A stretch of 64,000 nucleotides of DNA from Paludibacteraceae bacterium (lineage in GTDB: Bacteria > Bacteroidota > Bacteroidia > Bacteroidales > Paludibacteraceae). The stretch covers positions 1 to 64,000 of the forward strand of contig JAGBCD010000038.1 of NCBI GenBank assembly GCA_017938155.1. Reading direction: 5' to 3'. Positions 1 through 10,463 of the stretch are shown here, piece by piece (the stretch's first letter is position 1; each line of letters opens with the position of its first letter). The position numbers and the translations under genes are program-made. The notes beneath the pieces are model-generated. The model did not search any database, was not told the DNA's origin, and worked only from the letters and a program-made list of their open reading frames with translations.

Positions 1-30
1 ATAAATAAATAAATAACTACCTATTTTTCA

Positions 31-66
31 CAAAGGGATGTGCTTTGATGTACATCCCTTTGTTTT
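31..66 (+). terminator. intrinsic terminator of a gene upstream of the window
   Basis: Perfect 11-bp inverted repeat CAAAGGGATGT (31-41) / ACATCCCTTTG (52-62), loop of 10, followed by TTTTTG. It would end a plus-strand transcript that enters from the left. An (ATAA)x4 run lies at 1-16. Confidence 0.75.
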
Positions 67-110
67 TGCTTCATATCAATACCACACAAAGCGGGTTTTT
101 GACACAAGAT

Positions 111-141
111 TTTGATATTTCGACAATTTGTATTACCTTTG
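111..141 (+). promoter_or_regulatory. Bacteroidota sigma-70-type promoter for the aldehyde dehydrogenase operon
   Basis: TTTG at 111-114 and TACCTTTG at 134-141 with a 19-bp spacer fit the TTTG / TAnnTTTG consensus. An in-frame ATG at 112 lies inside this promoter and therefore cannot be the start. Confidence 0.8.
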
Positions 142-162
142 CAGATAAGGTTTAGTAAACAT

Positions 163-1533
163 ATGAATATAGAATCTATTGTTGCATCGCAAAGGGCGTT
201 CTTTGCTTCTGGCAAGACGTTTGATATTGCTTTTCGCAAGCAGGCATTAAAATCCCTACGCGACAGCATCCTTCGTCACGAAAAAGAGTTGTTGGATGCT
301 ATCCAAGCCGATTTGGGCAAATCCAGCACAGAGGCATACATGTGCGAAGTGGGTTTGACGCTATCTACCATCCGCTACACACTAAAGCACATCAACCAAT
401 GGGCACGTACCCGTCGCATGCCAACACCTCTCACCAATTTCCATTCACGTTCGATGATTGTGCAAGAGCCTTATGGCGTAGTACTTGTCATGAGTCCATG
501 GAACTATCCCGTCCTTCTCTCTTTGGAGCCACTGATAGGAGCTATCGCTGCAGGTAACACGGTGGTTCTCAAACCCTCTGCTTACTCAGCCAACACCTCC
601 AATATAATAGCACAAGTCATAGAAGAGACTTTTGATTCAGCATATGTTAGCGTAATCAAGGGTGGACGTGAAGCCAACCAATCTCTTTTGGAAGAGAAGT
701 TTGACTATATTTTCTTCACTGGTGGTGTCAACGTAGGCAAACTGGTGATGCAAAAAGCCTCGGCTCACTTAACCCCAATCACCTTGGAATTAGGAGGCAA
801 ATCGCCCTGCATCGTTGAACGGAGTGCAGACTTACAGATAGCAGCCAGACGAATCGTCTTTGGCAAGTTTCTCAATTGTGGACAAACCTGTATCGCCCCC
901 GATTATATCTTAGTGGAAAAAACTATACATGACGAGTTTGTCAAACATCTCATCAAAGAACTAACCCTAATGTATGGCGAGGATATCCTAACGAATCCAA
1001 ACTACGGTAAGATTATCAATCGCAAACACTATGATAGATTATTAGGGCTGATAACGCAACAAAAAATCGTTTTCGGAGGCAAACACGACGAGGAAACTCT
1101 TAGAATAGAACCTACCATCCTTGATCATGTCACAGGTGACGATGCCGTGATGCAAGAAGAGATTTTTGGTCCTTTGCTTCCTATTTTATCGGTAAGTGAC
1201 ATGGACGAGGCATATCACTTCGTTCAATCACGCCCACACCCTTTGGCACTGTACCTATTTACCAACAATGCTGGTGTAGAGAAACGTTTCCTCACACAAG
1301 TACCTTTCGGCGGAGGTTGCATCAACGACACCATCATTCATATTGCAACCAAAAACTTGCCCTTCGGCGGAATAGGGAATTCAGGTATGGGGAGATATCA
1401 TGGCAAATATACCTTTGACACCTTCTCACACGAAAAATCAGTCGTCAAAAAATACACTTGGTTAGATTTGCATATGCGCTACCAACCTTACACTACATGG
1501 AAAGAAAAATTGATTAGATTCTTTTTGAAATAA
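163..1533 (+). CDS. aldehyde dehydrogenase, class-3-like (NAD(P)-dependent)
   Basis: 456 aa. Oxidises aldehydes to carboxylates with NAD(P)+ in the cytosol. The sequence shows the family motifs ELGGKSP with the general-base Glu209 and NCGQTC with the catalytic Cys243, plus the late PFGGIGNSGMG and FGPLLPI blocks. Length and the lack of a long N-terminal part resemble the class-3 / fatty-aldehyde branch (AlkH, ALDH3). The ATG at 163 is chosen because a promoter ends at 141; 17 further in-frame codons lie upstream, inside the promoter. The stop codon shares a base with the hflX start, so the two are translationally coupled. The physiological substrate cannot be read from the sequence. Confidence 0.9.
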   Translation: MNIESIVASQRAFFASGKTFDIAFRKQALKSLRDSILRHEKELLDAIQADLGKSSTEAYMCEVGLTLSTIRYTLKHINQWARTRRMPTPLTNFHSRSMIVQEPYGVVLVMSPWNYPVLLSLEPLIGAIAAGNTVVLKPSAYSANTSNIIAQVIEETFDSAYVSVIKGGREANQSLLEEKFDYIFFTGGVNVGKLVMQKASAHLTPITLELGGKSPCIVERSADLQIAARRIVFGKFLNCGQTCIAPDYILVEKTIHDEFVKHLIKELTLMYGEDILTNPNYGKIINRKHYDRLLGLITQQKIVFGGKHDEETLRIEPTILDHVTGDDAVMQEEIFGPLLPILSVSDMDEAYHFVQSRPHPLALYLFTNNAGVEKRFLTQVPFGGGCINDTIIHIATKNLPFGGIGNSGMGRYHGKYTFDTFSHEKSVVKKYTWLDLHMRYQPYTTWKEKLIRFFLK

Positions 1534-2813
1534 TGATACGAGCAATTTTAGTAGGTTTAATTACCCCTGAACAACCAGAAGAACGAACAAAAGAGTATTT
1601 GGATGAGTTGGCATTCTTATCCGACACCAATCAAATAGAAGCAGTCAAACGTTTTGTGCAACGTTTGGACCATGCACATTCCAATACCTATGTGGGAGAA
1701 GGAAAACTACAAGAGATAAGCGATTGGATACATCAAGATATCGAACAACACGGTGATGAAGGCGTTCATATGGTGATCTTTGATGACGAGCTAAGTCCAC
1801 GTCAGTTACGCAATATTGAAAAGGTGCTGAATAGCAGAGACAAGAATATCCGCGTCATGGATAGAACTATCCTCATTCTGGAGATTTTCCTCTCACGCGC
1901 ACAAACCAGTTACGCAAAGACACAAGTGGAGATGGCACATTTGCAATACATGCTCCCTCGCTTGACTCGAATGTGGAGCCACCTGGACCGTCAACGAGGC
2001 GGAGGAACTACCAGCCGTGGTATGGGCGAAACCCAAATAGAAGCCGACAAACGTATCATTGGTCAACGCATCGCATTGCTACGAGAAGAGTTGAAACGAA
2101 TAGACAAACAAATGGCCACCCAACGCCAGAATAGAGGTAAAATGATTCGGGTCGCATTGGTGGGCTATACCAACGTGGGCAAATCTACCATCATGAACCT
2201 GCTTAGCAAAAGCGAAGTATTTGCAGAGAATAAACTCTTTGCCACTCTGGACACGACTGTGCGCAAAGTAACCATAGACAACCTACCCTTCTTATTGAGC
2301 GACACCGTAGGTTTTATACGCAAATTACCACATCATCTCATTGAATCTTTCAAATCCACCTTGGATGAAGTGAGAGAAGCCGATTTGCTGGTGCATGTCG
2401 TAGATATCAGCCATCCAAACTTTGAAGAACAATATGCCGTAGTAGAACAAACCATCAGCGAACTTCTAACAAGAGAGGCTATACAACAAGAAAAACAACC
2501 TTGGTCCAAGAAGAATCAAATCGACCAAAAAACCTCCCGTAACGAAGTGGTTGATATACCACGTATTGTTATCTTCAACAAGATTGATTCCTTCCAATAT
2601 ACTCCAAAAGAAGAAGACGACTTGACTCCTATCAAACGTGAGAATATATCGTTAGAGGAATTAGAGAAAACATGGATGGCTAAGTTAGAAGATGATTGCA
2701 TCTTTATCTCAGCAGCCAAGAAAGTCAATATTGAGCACCTCAAAGAGTTGTTGTACTCACGCGTCAAAGCCCTTCATATCCAAAGATATCCATACAACGA
2801 TTTCCTTTTTTAA
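1533..2813 (+). CDS. hflX: GTPase HflX
   Basis: 426 aa. Ribosome-associated GTPase that splits or rescues stalled 70S ribosomes under stress. An N-terminal HflX domain (about 1-200, with the RGGGTTSRGMGETQ glycine-rich segment) precedes the G domain: P-loop GYTNVGKST at 211-219, switch II DTVGFIRKLP, and NKID. A charged insert rich in K, Q and E sits between the switch region and NKID (roughly 315-345), longer than in enteric HflX. The start overlaps the upstream aldehyde dehydrogenase stop (TAATG) and the DUF454 gene follows after 2 bp, so all three should be one transcript. Confidence 0.95.
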   Translation: MIRAILVGLITPEQPEERTKEYLDELAFLSDTNQIEAVKRFVQRLDHAHSNTYVGEGKLQEISDWIHQDIEQHGDEGVHMVIFDDELSPRQLRNIEKVLNSRDKNIRVMDRTILILEIFLSRAQTSYAKTQVEMAHLQYMLPRLTRMWSHLDRQRGGGTTSRGMGETQIEADKRIIGQRIALLREELKRIDKQMATQRQNRGKMIRVALVGYTNVGKSTIMNLLSKSEVFAENKLFATLDTTVRKVTIDNLPFLLSDTVGFIRKLPHHLIESFKSTLDEVREADLLVHVVDISHPNFEEQYAVVEQTISELLTREAIQQEKQPWSKKNQIDQKTSRNEVVDIPRIVIFNKIDSFQYTPKEEDDLTPIKRENISLEELEKTWMAKLEDDCIFISAAKKVNIEHLKELLYSRVKALHIQRYPYNDFLF

Positions 2814-2815
2814 TA

Positions 2816-3190
2816 ATGAAACGTCCTACTCGTGTTTTTTGGATTTTAGGAGGTGTTGTGTGCACCATATTAGGTTCTATCGGCGTTGTTGTACCAGGAC
2901 TCCCCACTACCCCACTTGTACTATTAGCATCATGGTGCTTTTTACATGGTTCACCACGATTGCAACGCTGGCTGATGCAATCGTTCTTAGGTAAATATAT
3001 ACGAGACTATCGAGAAAAAGGGGGATTAACCATGGGCAAACGCATCATGATTATCATGCTCATGAGTGGCATGGTAAGTCTAAGCATCTTCTGTTTTATA
3101 GATACCAGATGGGTAGAATGGGTGGTAGGAATAGCTGGACTAATCGGAGTAATCGTCGTGGGATTCGTCGTGCCTAAAGCTAAAAAATAA
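2816..3190 (+). CDS. DUF454 (YbaN-type) small membrane protein
   Basis: 124 aa, inner membrane. Hydrophobic segments at about 7-45, with the family signature G-x-x-x-P-x-L-P-T-T-P (VVPGLPTTPLVLLASWCF), and a second pair of helices near 75-120. The length matches the YbaN family, whose biochemical role is unknown. It starts 2 bp after hflX and is the last gene of the three-gene plus-strand run; the convergent gtrA-like gene ends 3 bp past its stop, with no room for a separate terminator. Confidence 0.85.
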   Translation: MKRPTRVFWILGGVVCTILGSIGVVVPGLPTTPLVLLASWCFLHGSPRLQRWLMQSFLGKYIRDYREKGGLTMGKRIMIIMLMSGMVSLSIFCFIDTRWVEWVVGIAGLIGVIVVGFVVPKAKK

Positions 3191-3193
3191 TAG

Positions 3194-3643
3194 TTAATGC
3201 TTCGGATGCTTGAGTACATTAAAGTACTTCGAATACATAAAAAACTTGCGGGCAAAGAAATTCCAACCGAACACAACAAAAGTCATAATGAGTTTGGACA
3301 AAAGATAATGTATGCCCATCTTCTCTGTCAATGTCCAAATTCCTAACTCTAAGAAAAGTAGTCCTATACCTCCAATGATAAACACCATAGCTATCTCCCC
3401 TGCACGGGACTTAGGCTCTCCACGAAAAACCAAGAACTTGGATATGGCATAGTTGGTCAATGTTCCCGTTACAAAACCAATAACTGCCGCAATAAGATAA
3501 GGTATGCCTATCACATAGGATGTCACAAAATAACTGCCATAATCAACAGCAAACGCTCCTACAGCAACAAAGCAATAACGAAACAACTGTAGAAAAACAT
3601 TATTGGTTTCCTGTTTGAATAAAAAATCTATCCACTTATTCAT
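3194..3643 (-). CDS. GtrA-family membrane protein
   Basis: 149 aa with four predicted membrane helices (about 18-36, 42-60, 78-98, 108-128). GtrA-like proteins are thought to flip polyprenyl-phosphate-linked sugars across the inner membrane for glycan decoration. The VGxxxxxVDYGxxF start of helix 1 and the conserved NY-x-I-S-K-F-x-V-F-R segment at about 67-77 are visible. It lies 79 bp downstream of a GT39-like glycosyltransferase on the same strand, the expected partner type. The substrate is unknown. Confidence 0.88.
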   Translation of the reverse strand: MNKWIDFLFKQETNNVFLQLFRYCFVAVGAFAVDYGSYFVTSYVIGIPYLIAAVIGFVTGTLTNYAISKFLVFRGEPKSRAGEIAMVFIIGGIGLLFLELGIWTLTEKMGIHYLLSKLIMTFVVFGWNFFARKFFMYSKYFNVLKHPKH

Positions 3644-3722
3644 AAAACATCCATTTTTCTAATTCTACCTATTCAATAACACAATAACAAACATTTTTGT
3701 GTTAATCTGCACAATAAAATCA

Positions 3723-5297
3723 TTAGTCTGTTACGTGTAATTCCTTCTTAGCAGCCGCTTTATCAAAAGTCAAAAGATAGGTGTTGGTATCTTCATAATG
3801 CGCCACTATCTTAGGAAAAAGATGTGGATATTGTTGGACCGCAGGGAAAAGATAATGATACGTAGAACTATACCCCAACGCATCCAAGATAACCAAATCA
3901 ACATCCTTCTTAACCAAATCGGTAATAAGAGCCTTCGCATCCTTGGTAAACAAATAATTTACACCTGGCCTTTGACTGTACAAATACAACATCTGAGGTT
4001 TACGAGAGCAAACAACGGTATTCTCTGGAGTATATTTCTTAATAGACTCTCCCAATTGGAAAAACTGCTGATAATTGCGTGGGTACTTTTGTTGTGCTTG
4101 CAGATGTTCCTCTTGCAATCCTGGTTTTGATAAAATCAATAGGAATAACAATATATAGGCAGGAAACGTCTTCTCTTTCCATTTGCGTTGAATAAACCAG
4201 GTCAATATACCCCACAAGCCAATCAACAAGAATGCTGTCAAAAATGGCAATATTGACGTGATATAACGATTTCCACTCGGCGTGCTAAAAATAGATATGA
4301 CACCCAAGGTAGCCGCAATATATCCAATCGCAAACCAACGTTGCTTATCCAACTTCCACGCTCCATAAAACATCAATAGAAAAACAACTGCTCCCAAGAG
4401 ATAAATAGTTACCGAATAAGTCGGTTGGTCAGGATTGAGATCTGCAAATGGCAAAACAGTACTCGGGAAAGCATTAAAAATAAGCATGCGCAAGGTATCA
4501 AAAAAACGAGTAACAACCTCACCTACCGACAACATCCCCTCTTCTGGTCGCCATGGATTGACCTGCATTATAGTATCCAAATATCTATTGCCATTGAGCC
4601 CAAGCATTTTGTTACGTATCATCCAAGGCAAACAACCCAACACAAAACCACCTATAGTAGTTATCAAAGCTACCCAACGTTTGCGCAACAAGAAAAGGAA
4701 CAAAACTCCCACTACAAGTGCCATCCCCTGTGTGCGTATGTGGTAGGTGAAAAGCAAAGCTACCAACATCACATAGAACCAAGGCGAACGTAATTCACTG
4801 GTCTGACTCTGTTCGTTTTGACACAATTTGACCAAGGCAAAAAATACCAACATACTGGTAAATAAGAAACTCGCCTCCGACATCATCATGGTAGAGAAAT
4901 GCAGCAAACGAGGACAAAAGAGTCCCGCAAAAGAGGCAGTAAAACTGATGCTCAATGGCAACGATAATGCCAATAACGCAAAGTATAAAAGCAATATGCT
5001 ACCCAACACAAACAATTCATTCAACCACTTTTGTGCCACTACACTATCTGTAATCATGCGTAGAGGAGACATCAAGATTGGATAACCTGGAGGAAAATTG
5101 GACGTTGCAGGACTACCTGGCGAAGATAAATCACAATACCCCTCCCCTTGAGCAAGAGACGTAGCATAGATATAATAACTAAAATTGTCACCATTCATAT
5201 CTGGCTTGTCATTGAATGTGTACAACACCAGACATAACCATGCTATGACAATCAATAGAGGAAAAACTATGTACTTAAGCAAATTACTTTGTTTCAT
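3723..5297 (-). CDS. GT39/ArnT-like polytopic membrane glycosyltransferase
   Basis: 524 aa with about 10-12 membrane helices through residue 390 and a C-terminal periplasmic domain. The first external loop carries an acidic N-G-D-N-F-S-Y-Y motif and PPGYP, placed as in PMT/ArnT transferases that use polyprenyl-phosphate sugars. The start at 5297 (MKQSNLL) is preferred over one 26 codons upstream because it gives a clean signal-anchor and only a 14-bp overlap with the preceding FAD-oxidoreductase gene. That overlap implies coupled translation. Together with GtrA downstream it makes a plausible lipid-linked sugar transfer system; donor and acceptor are unknown. Confidence 0.8.
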   Translation of the reverse strand: MKQSNLLKYIVFPLLIVIAWLCLVLYTFNDKPDMNGDNFSYYIYATSLAQGEGYCDLSSPGSPATSNFPPGYPILMSPLRMITDSVVAQKWLNELFVLGSILLLYFALLALSLPLSISFTASFAGLFCPRLLHFSTMMMSEASFLFTSMLVFFALVKLCQNEQSQTSELRSPWFYVMLVALLFTYHIRTQGMALVVGVLFLFLLRKRWVALITTIGGFVLGCLPWMIRNKMLGLNGNRYLDTIMQVNPWRPEEGMLSVGEVVTRFFDTLRMLIFNAFPSTVLPFADLNPDQPTYSVTIYLLGAVVFLLMFYGAWKLDKQRWFAIGYIAATLGVISIFSTPSGNRYITSILPFLTAFLLIGLWGILTWFIQRKWKEKTFPAYILLFLLILSKPGLQEEHLQAQQKYPRNYQQFFQLGESIKKYTPENTVVCSRKPQMLYLYSQRPGVNYLFTKDAKALITDLVKKDVDLVILDALGYSSTYHYLFPAVQQYPHLFPKIVAHYEDTNTYLLTFDKAAAKKELHVTD

Positions 5298-6792
5298 GAT
5301 ATTCCTTTTCTGTGTTAACATTCCAGATATTCTCTTTTGATGCAACACCATTTTTGATATTACGTACACATTCAATAGCAGTCATCATAGAATGGTCCAT
5401 ATTGTTGTATCGATGCTGACCATTTCTACCCAAACAGTATAGATTAGGAATCGTATCAAGGAAAGTCTTGACTTCATCCAACTGATAATATGACCCATAA
5501 TAAGATGGATATGCTTTCTTAATCTTCACATGGCAAGCATCAAGTACATCTTCCTTGCGAATGATGTCTATCTTGACCAATTCGTCAATAGCCATTTGAA
5601 TGAAATCCTCCTTGGACATATTCCAGAACGTATCACCTTCCGTACAGAAATATTCAAGACCAATCCACATCGTATTTTCATAATCCTTAACGAGGTATGG
5701 GGACCAGTTATTAAACACTTGCAATCTACCGATACGTACATCACGTTCTTGAATATAAATCCAAGTATCTGGCACACGATTCTTATAGGTTTGGATAGCC
5801 GTTTGATTTTTAATCTGCATCTCCTTAACACACAAACCGACTGTAATGAAATCACGATATGGAAGAGAGGTTGCAATCTCTCTAACTTGCTCTGGAACAT
5901 CTATACCTTTGATAGCAGGAACAAGGTCCTTGATAGGCATTGTACTGAAGAAATAATCACAAGGGAATACCACTTCTTCTCCTGTTGTAGTTTTAGCAAC
6001 CACTGATACTACTTTGTCTTCTTCTATATTAACACCTATTACTTCGTGTTGCATTAAAACTTCTCCTCCCATTTGCTTCACATCCGATGCCACGGTTTCC
6101 CACAACTGTCCTGGACCATATTTAGGATAGATAAACTGCTCAATAAGAGAGGTCTCCACATGCTGATTGTCTTTCTTGGTTCCAAAAGCCTTTTGAAACA
6201 TATCTTTCAATACGGATAATATGCTCAAACCCTTCACACGCTGACTTCCCCAATCTGCTCCCAATTTAGAAGGGTGAACACCCCACACCTTCTCTGTATA
6301 GCCCTCAAAGAACATCTCATATAGAGGCCTTCCAAATCGATTGATATAAAAGTTTTCAAGAGATGTCTCTGGCAATTTATGGACACAAGACCATAAATAA
6401 CCAAAACCAGCCTTCATCATGTTGCAGAAACCCATATTGAGGAAGGTCTCTTTTTTCATGGATATAGGATAGTCAAAGAATTTTCTAAGGAAAAATATCC
6501 TACTAACGCGATTTCTGGTTAGCATGGTTCGGTCCGTCTTATCGGGATCAGCCATCGGCATGATATTCTGCCACCAATTCATCACTTCTTCTGATTTTGA
6601 GAAGAATCGATGTCCTCCGATATCCATACGATTGCCCTTGTAGTTCACAGTCTGTGAAATACCTCCAATGGCATCTGTCGCCTCCAATACTATAGGATGT
6701 ATATCCGTATTTTTTAGCAACTCATATGCAGCTGTCAATCCCGCAGGTCCCGCACCTGCAATGACTGCAATTTTTCTCTCAGAATTTTTCAT
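5284..6792 (-). CDS. FAD-dependent amine-oxidase-like / UDP-galactopyranose-mutase-like oxidoreductase
   Basis: 502 aa. An N-terminal Rossmann FAD site ([16 protein letters not shown], about residues 9-24) is followed by the GG-x-S-Q-T and MDIGGHRFF segments typical of the NAD(P)/FAD amine-oxidase fold shared by protoporphyrinogen oxidase-like and UDP-galactopyranose-mutase-like proteins. The C-terminus has a second FAD block ([18 protein letters not shown]). The start at 6792 is set by the promoter at 6819-6850. It leads a minus-strand operon with a GT39-like transferase and GtrA, so a role in nucleotide-sugar or lipid-linked glycan modification is more likely than haem synthesis; this is inferred from context only. 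Confidence 0.78.
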   Translation of the reverse strand: MKNSERKIAVIAGAGPAGLTAAYELLKNTDIHPIVLEATDAIGGISQTVNYKGNRMDIGGHRFFSKSEEVMNWWQNIMPMADPDKTDRTMLTRNRVSRIFFLRKFFDYPISMKKETFLNMGFCNMMKAGFGYLWSCVHKLPETSLENFYINRFGRPLYEMFFEGYTEKVWGVHPSKLGADWGSQRVKGLSILSVLKDMFQKAFGTKKDNQHVETSLIEQFIYPKYGPGQLWETVASDVKQMGGEVLMQHEVIGVNIEEDKVVSVVAKTTTGEEVVFPCDYFFSTMPIKDLVPAIKGIDVPEQVREIATSLPYRDFITVGLCVKEMQIKNQTAIQTYKNRVPDTWIYIQERDVRIGRLQVFNNWSPYLVKDYENTMWIGLEYFCTEGDTFWNMSKEDFIQMAIDELVKIDIIRKEDVLDACHVKIKKAYPSYYGSYYQLDEVKTFLDTIPNLYCLGRNGQHRYNNMDHSMMTAIECVRNIKNGVASKENIWNVNTEKEYHETK

Positions 6793-6818
6793 AACATTAC
6801 CTATCAATGAATTTGGTG

Positions 6819-6850
6819 CAAAGTTAACAAATAAAATGCAATCTAACAAA
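6819..6850 (-). promoter_or_regulatory. promoter of the FAD oxidoreductase-GT39-gtrA operon
   Basis: On the minus strand TTTG (6850-6847), a 20-bp spacer and TAACTTTG (6826-6819). It lies 27 bp before the chosen ATG and excludes the longer in-frame start at 6849. Confidence 0.8.
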
Positions 6851-6998
6851 TAAAAACGGATTGCAACCTATATATTTATCCCACACAGTCTCAAACTCAC
6901 ACAATAGTTCTCCACTTTCACAACAATATTTTCACCACTCTTTTTACACCCTATCAGGTATGCATCTCATATATATCCTATACATATCCTATAATACA

Positions 6999-7034
6999 CC
7001 AAAAAGGTCCAACACAATGGTTAGACCTTTTTGG
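6999..7034 (-). terminator. terminator hairpin after rplQ
   Basis: Perfect 11-bp stem CCAAAAAGGTC (6999-7009) / GACCTTTTTGG (7024-7034) with a 14-nt loop, 23 bp past the rplQ stop. Its U-rich right arm on the minus strand fits the end of the long ribosomal transcript. The poor downstream U-tract lowers certainty. Confidence 0.65.
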
Positions 7035-7056
7035 GATATATCGAACTAAAAATGTA

Positions 7057-7530
7057 TTACTCTGCTTTAGGAGCCTCTTCAACAGCAGCTTCTTCTGCTT
7101 TAGGAGCAGCTTTCTTACCAGCACGTCTTGTAGATTTCTTAGCAGCTTTTTTAGTCTCTTTCAACATGTTTTCGTTGTAATCAACCAATTCGATGATACA
7201 CATCTCAGCAGCATCACCTAAACGGAATCCTGTTCTAAGGATACGTGTATAACCACCTGGACGGTTAGCGATTTTCTCGCTTACGTTTTGGAACAACTCG
7301 GTTACAACTTCTTTTTGTTTCAATTGGCTAAATACCAAGCGGCGGTTAGCCATTGTATCTTCTTTAGCTTTAGTTAGAAGTGGTTCGACATAGATACGAA
7401 GCGCTTTAGCTTTAGCTAATGTGGTCGAAATACGTTTGTGCATAATCAACGAACATGCCATGTTACTCAACATCGCACTACGATGAGCAGCTTTACGACC
7501 AAGATGATTAAATTTCTTATTATGTCTCAT
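7057..7530 (-). CDS. rplQ: 50S ribosomal protein L17
   Basis: 157 aa. The conserved core (about 1-117, starting [17 protein letters not shown]) lines the peptide exit region of the large subunit. The last 40 residues form a Lys/Ala/Glu-rich tail absent from the 127-aa E. coli protein; such tails are common in Bacteroidota L17. It is the last gene of the alpha part of the operon, 35 bp after rpoA, and a hairpin follows. Confidence 0.98.
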   Translation of the reverse strand: MRHNKKFNHLGRKAAHRSAMLSNMACSLIMHKRISTTLAKAKALRIYVEPLLTKAKEDTMANRRLVFSQLKQKEVVTELFQNVSEKIANRPGGYTRILRTGFRLGDAAEMCIIELVDYNENMLKETKKAAKKSTRRAGKKAAPKAEEAAVEEAPKAE

Positions 7531-7565
7531 TTTCTTTTTGTAGTGTTAAAATGTAATGCCAGGCA

Positions 7566-8558
7566 TTACTCGTTAAGTTTATATCTACTAATATCCATAC
7601 CGAAAGCAAGTCCATTTCTTTCGAGCAATTCGTCTAACTCGGTAAGTGATTTCTTACCAAAGTTTCTGAACTTAAGAAGGTCTTGTCTGTGGTATTTAAC
7701 CAACTCTCCAAGCGTATCAACTTCAGCAGCATTCAAGCAGTTGAGTGCTCTAACACTGAGGTCCATATCTTGCAATTTTTGGTTCAATAATTGGCGCATG
7801 CGCAACATTTCTTCATCCAAAGCACTATTATTTGCTTGTGTTTCCTCTTCAATGATAATCTTCTCATCAGAGAACAACATAAAGTGGAAAATAAGAATCT
7901 TAGCTGCCTCTTTGAGCGCATCCTTAGGAGTGATTGAACCATCAGTAACAATCTCAAGAGTTAGTTTTTCGTAGTCAGTACGTTGCTCAACACGATAGCT
8001 ATCAAAAGCAAACTTCACGTTCCTTACAGGAGTGTAGATTGAGTCAATAGCCAATGTTCCGATAGGATCGTTAGGATTACGATTCTCATCAGCTGGTACA
8101 TAGCCACGTCCTTTGTTGATAGTGATTTCAATCTCAAGATAAGCTGTTTCATCCATTTCTGCAAGCAACAATTCTGGATTCAACACCTCAAAATTTTGCA
8201 ATGCATTGTTCAAATCACCAGCTACAAAAACTGTTGAATTTTGCAATCTTAGTGTGATAGTTTCTCCTTCTGCATCAGCACCGTTTTTGCGGATAAATCT
8301 GACTTGTTTGAGATTGAGGATAAGGTTGGTTACGTCAGTAATGACGCCGGGGATAGTAGCAAATTCATGATCAATACCATTGATCTTGATAGAACAAATA
8401 GCATATCCTTCAAGTGAACTTAAAAGAACTCGACGGATAGCATTACCTACCGTGATACCATAACCCGGCTCAAGTGGACGAAATTCAAAAACGCCTTTCG
8501 TGTTGCTTGAGTCCAACATTATCACCTTATCAGGTTTAATAAAATCTAATATTGCCAT
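7566..8558 (-). CDS. rpoA: RNA polymerase alpha subunit
   Basis: 330 aa. The N-terminal dimerisation/assembly domain (about 1-230, with [18 protein letters not shown]) is joined by a flexible acidic linker to the C-terminal helix-hairpin-helix domain (about 258-325, with [12 protein letters not shown] and [15 protein letters not shown]), which binds UP elements and activators. Co-transcription with rpsD and rplQ is the normal alpha-operon arrangement; 11 bp separate it from rpsD. Confidence 0.99.
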   Translation of the reverse strand: MAILDFIKPDKVIMLDSSNTKGVFEFRPLEPGYGITVGNAIRRVLLSSLEGYAICSIKINGIDHEFATIPGVITDVTNLILNLKQVRFIRKNGADAEGETITLRLQNSTVFVAGDLNNALQNFEVLNPELLLAEMDETAYLEIEITINKGRGYVPADENRNPNDPIGTLAIDSIYTPVRNVKFAFDSYRVEQRTDYEKLTLEIVTDGSITPKDALKEAAKILIFHFMLFSDEKIIIEEETQANNSALDEEMLRMRQLLNQKLQDMDLSVRALNCLNAAEVDTLGELVKYHRQDLLKFRNFGKKSLTELDELLERNGLAFGMDISRYKLNE

Positions 8559-8569
8559 GAATTTAATTA

Positions 8570-9175
8570 TTATTTAGAGTACAACTCAACGATTAACTGC
8601 TCCTTGATATTTTCTGGAATATCCTCTCTTGGAGGGATGTTAAGGAACTTACCAGCCTTGTCAGCCTCGTTCCACTCCAACCAGCTATATTTGCTATGGT
8701 TGAATCCTTCAAGTGAAGCAGCTATAACTTCCAATGACTTGGATTTTTCTCTTACAGCTACCACTTGTCCTGGCTTAACTTGATATGAAGGAATGTTAAC
8801 CACCTTACCGTCAACAGTGATATGTCTGTGGCTTACCAATTGTCTTGCAGCAGCACGAGTAGGAGCCATACCTAAACGGTAAACGATGTTATCCAATCTA
8901 CTTTCAAGTAGTTGCAATAGGATTTGACCAGTAATACCTTTGATTCTTGAAGCTTGTGCAAAAAGAAGTCTAAATTGACGTTCGAGTACACCGTATGTAT
9001 ATTTAGCTTTTTGTTTCTCAGCCAACTGAATACCATACTCTGAATTTTTTTTGCGTCTATTCACACCGTGTTGTCCTGGAGCATAATTACGACGGTCAAG
9101 TACTTTGTCTGGGCCGAAGATTGCCTCTCCGAAACGGCGCGCAATGCGTGATTTTGGACCAATATATCTTGCCAT
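8570..9175 (-). CDS. rpsD: 30S ribosomal protein S4
   Basis: 201 aa. Primary 16S rRNA binding protein and, in many bacteria, translational repressor of its own operon. The S4 RNA-binding domain is visible at about 92-155 ([19 protein letters not shown]). The N-terminus ([17 protein letters not shown]) lacks the Cys cluster of zinc-binding S4, so this is the C-minus form. 28 bp separate it from rpsK. Confidence 0.98.
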   Translation of the reverse strand: MARYIGPKSRIARRFGEAIFGPDKVLDRRNYAPGQHGVNRRKKNSEYGIQLAEKQKAKYTYGVLERQFRLLFAQASRIKGITGQILLQLLESRLDNIVYRLGMAPTRAAARQLVSHRHITVDGKVVNIPSYQVKPGQVVAVREKSKSLEVIAASLEGFNHSKYSWLEWNEADKAGKFLNIPPREDIPENIKEQLIVELYSK

Positions 9176-9203
9176 TTTCTAAAAAATTTAAAAGTTAATA
9201 AAA

Positions 9204-9593
9204 TTATACGCGGCGACGTTTAGGAGGACGACATCCGTTGTGAGGCATTGGAGTAACATCAACGATTTCTGTTACATCAATTCCCGCAGCGACGCATGCA
9301 CGTATCGCACTTTCACGTCCTTGGCCAGGTCCTTTAACATACGCTTTCACTTTGCGTAGTCCTAGGTCATACGCTACCTTTCCACAATCTTGTGCAGCCA
9401 TTTGTGCTGCATATGGAGTATTCTTTTTAGAGCCTCTGAAGCCCATTTTTCCGGCGCTAGACCAGCTAATTACTTGTCCATCGCCATTAGCTATCGTAAC
9501 GATAACGTTGTTGAAAGAAGACATAACGTGTAGTTGACCTACCCCGTCAATCTTAACAACGCGCTTCTTAGCTGCAACTGTTTTCTTTGCCAT
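9204..9593 (-). CDS. rpsK: 30S ribosomal protein S11
   Basis: 129 aa, platform protein of the small subunit. The conserved [24 protein letters not shown] and C-terminal [13 protein letters not shown] blocks are all present. A basic 14-residue N-terminal stretch precedes the conserved domain. It lies between rpsM and rpsD, as in most alpha operons. Confidence 0.98.
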   Translation of the reverse strand: MAKKTVAAKKRVVKIDGVGQLHVMSSFNNVIVTIANGDGQVISWSSAGKMGFRGSKKNTPYAAQMAAQDCGKVAYDLGLRKVKAYVKGPGQGRESAIRACVAAGIDVTEIVDVTPMPHNGCRPPKRRRV

Positions 9594-9620
9594 AATTCGT
9601 TTGATTTATTGGTTGTTTGC

Positions 9621-10001
9621 TTACTTAGTTGCTTTTTTCTTGTTAGCAACAGTTTTCTTTTTACCTTTTCTTGTACGCGCGTTGTTCTTTGTTGATTGAC
9701 CACGAACAGGTAAGCCAATACGATGGCGTACACCACGATAACAACCGATATCCATCAAACGCTTGATGTTCAATTGAGTTTCTGAACGAAGATCACCTTC
9801 TACTTTGTACTTAGCACCGATGATCTCACGGATTTTAGCTGCTTGGTCATCCGTCCAATCTTGTACCTTGATGCTTGGGTCAACGCCTGCTTCTGCCAAG
9901 ATTTTCTTTGCGCTTGAACGACCTATTCCGTAGATGTAAGTCAATCCGACTTCGCCGCACTTATTTTGCGGTAGATCTACACCGACAATTCTTATAGCCA
10001 T
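9621..10001 (-). CDS. rpsM: 30S ribosomal protein S13
   Basis: 126 aa. Small-subunit head protein contacting 5S-side L5 and P-site tRNA. The N-terminal [14 protein letters not shown] and helix-two-turn-helix [11 protein letters not shown] are clear, as is the basic C-terminal tail ([17 protein letters not shown]) that reaches the P site. 50 bp downstream of rpmJ. Confidence 0.98.
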   Translation of the reverse strand: MAIRIVGVDLPQNKCGEVGLTYIYGIGRSSAKKILAEAGVDPSIKVQDWTDDQAAKIREIIGAKYKVEGDLRSETQLNIKRLMDIGCYRGVRHRIGLPVRGQSTKNNARTRKGKKKTVANKKKATK

Positions 10002-10051
10002 AATTTTTTACTTAAGGATATTTTTTTTAGTGATTAACCTCCATGAAATGC

Positions 10052-10168
10052 TTATCCTTGACGCATCTTCATTTTGGGTTCTTTTTTGTTGATTACATAC
10101 AAGCGTCCTTTGCGACGTACAATTTTGCAGTCTGCATTACGCTTTTTAACAGATGCTCTAACTTTCAT
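10052..10168 (-). CDS. rpmJ: 50S ribosomal protein L36 (zinc-free form)
   Basis: 38 aa, read directly from the minus strand: it begins [15 protein letters not shown] and ends KMKMRQG. It keeps Cys14, but the other zinc ligands of canonical L36 (Cys11, Cys27 and a His) are replaced by Asn, Asn and Met-type residues. This is therefore the C-minus form usual in Bacteroidota. It sits between infA (68 bp upstream) and rpsM, the expected slot. Confidence 0.96.
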   Translation of the reverse strand: MKVRASVKKRNADCKIVRRKGRLYVINKKEPKMKMRQG

Positions 10169-10236
10169 TGTAGTAAGAGTTTTAAAAGCTTGTCAAAAGT
10201 CCCATTTTACAATGTTTCTTCTGAGTCGCTCAGTTA

Positions 10237-10455
10237 TTATTTATAACGGAATGATATTCTTCCTTTGGTCAAATCATAGGGGCTCATCTCTACTTTCACT
10301 TTATCTCCTGGGAGAATACGAATGTAATGCATACGCATCTTACCTGAGATGTGAGCCGTAATGATATGACCACTTTCTAATTGAACACGAAACATTGCAT
10401 TGGATAATGCTTCAGTGATCGTGCCGTCAACTTCTATTGAGTCTTGTTTTGCCAT
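10237..10455 (-). CDS. infA: translation initiation factor IF-1
   Basis: 72 aa, the canonical length. A single OB-fold (S1-like) domain that binds the 30S A site with IF-2 and IF-3. The motifs [39 protein letters not shown] and [12 protein letters not shown] are near identical to other bacterial IF-1. It starts 8 bp after map. Confidence 0.99.
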   Translation of the reverse strand: MAKQDSIEVDGTITEALSNAMFRVQLESGHIITAHISGKMRMHYIRILPGDKVKVEMSPYDLTKGRISFRYK

Positions 10456-10463
10456 AGCTTAAA

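Noticed and set aside
112..163. Upstream in-frame ATG for the aldehyde dehydrogenase
   Set aside because: It falls inside the -33/-7 promoter (111-141), so it is not transcribed.
7438..7974. 178-codon plus-strand ORF across rplQ-rpoA
   Set aside because: Shadow of the rpoA coding strand, Ser/Phe-rich without domains.
10043..10361. Plus-strand ORFs of 67 and 95 codons across rpmJ-infA
   Set aside because: They are antisense to real ribosomal genes and have no conserved features.
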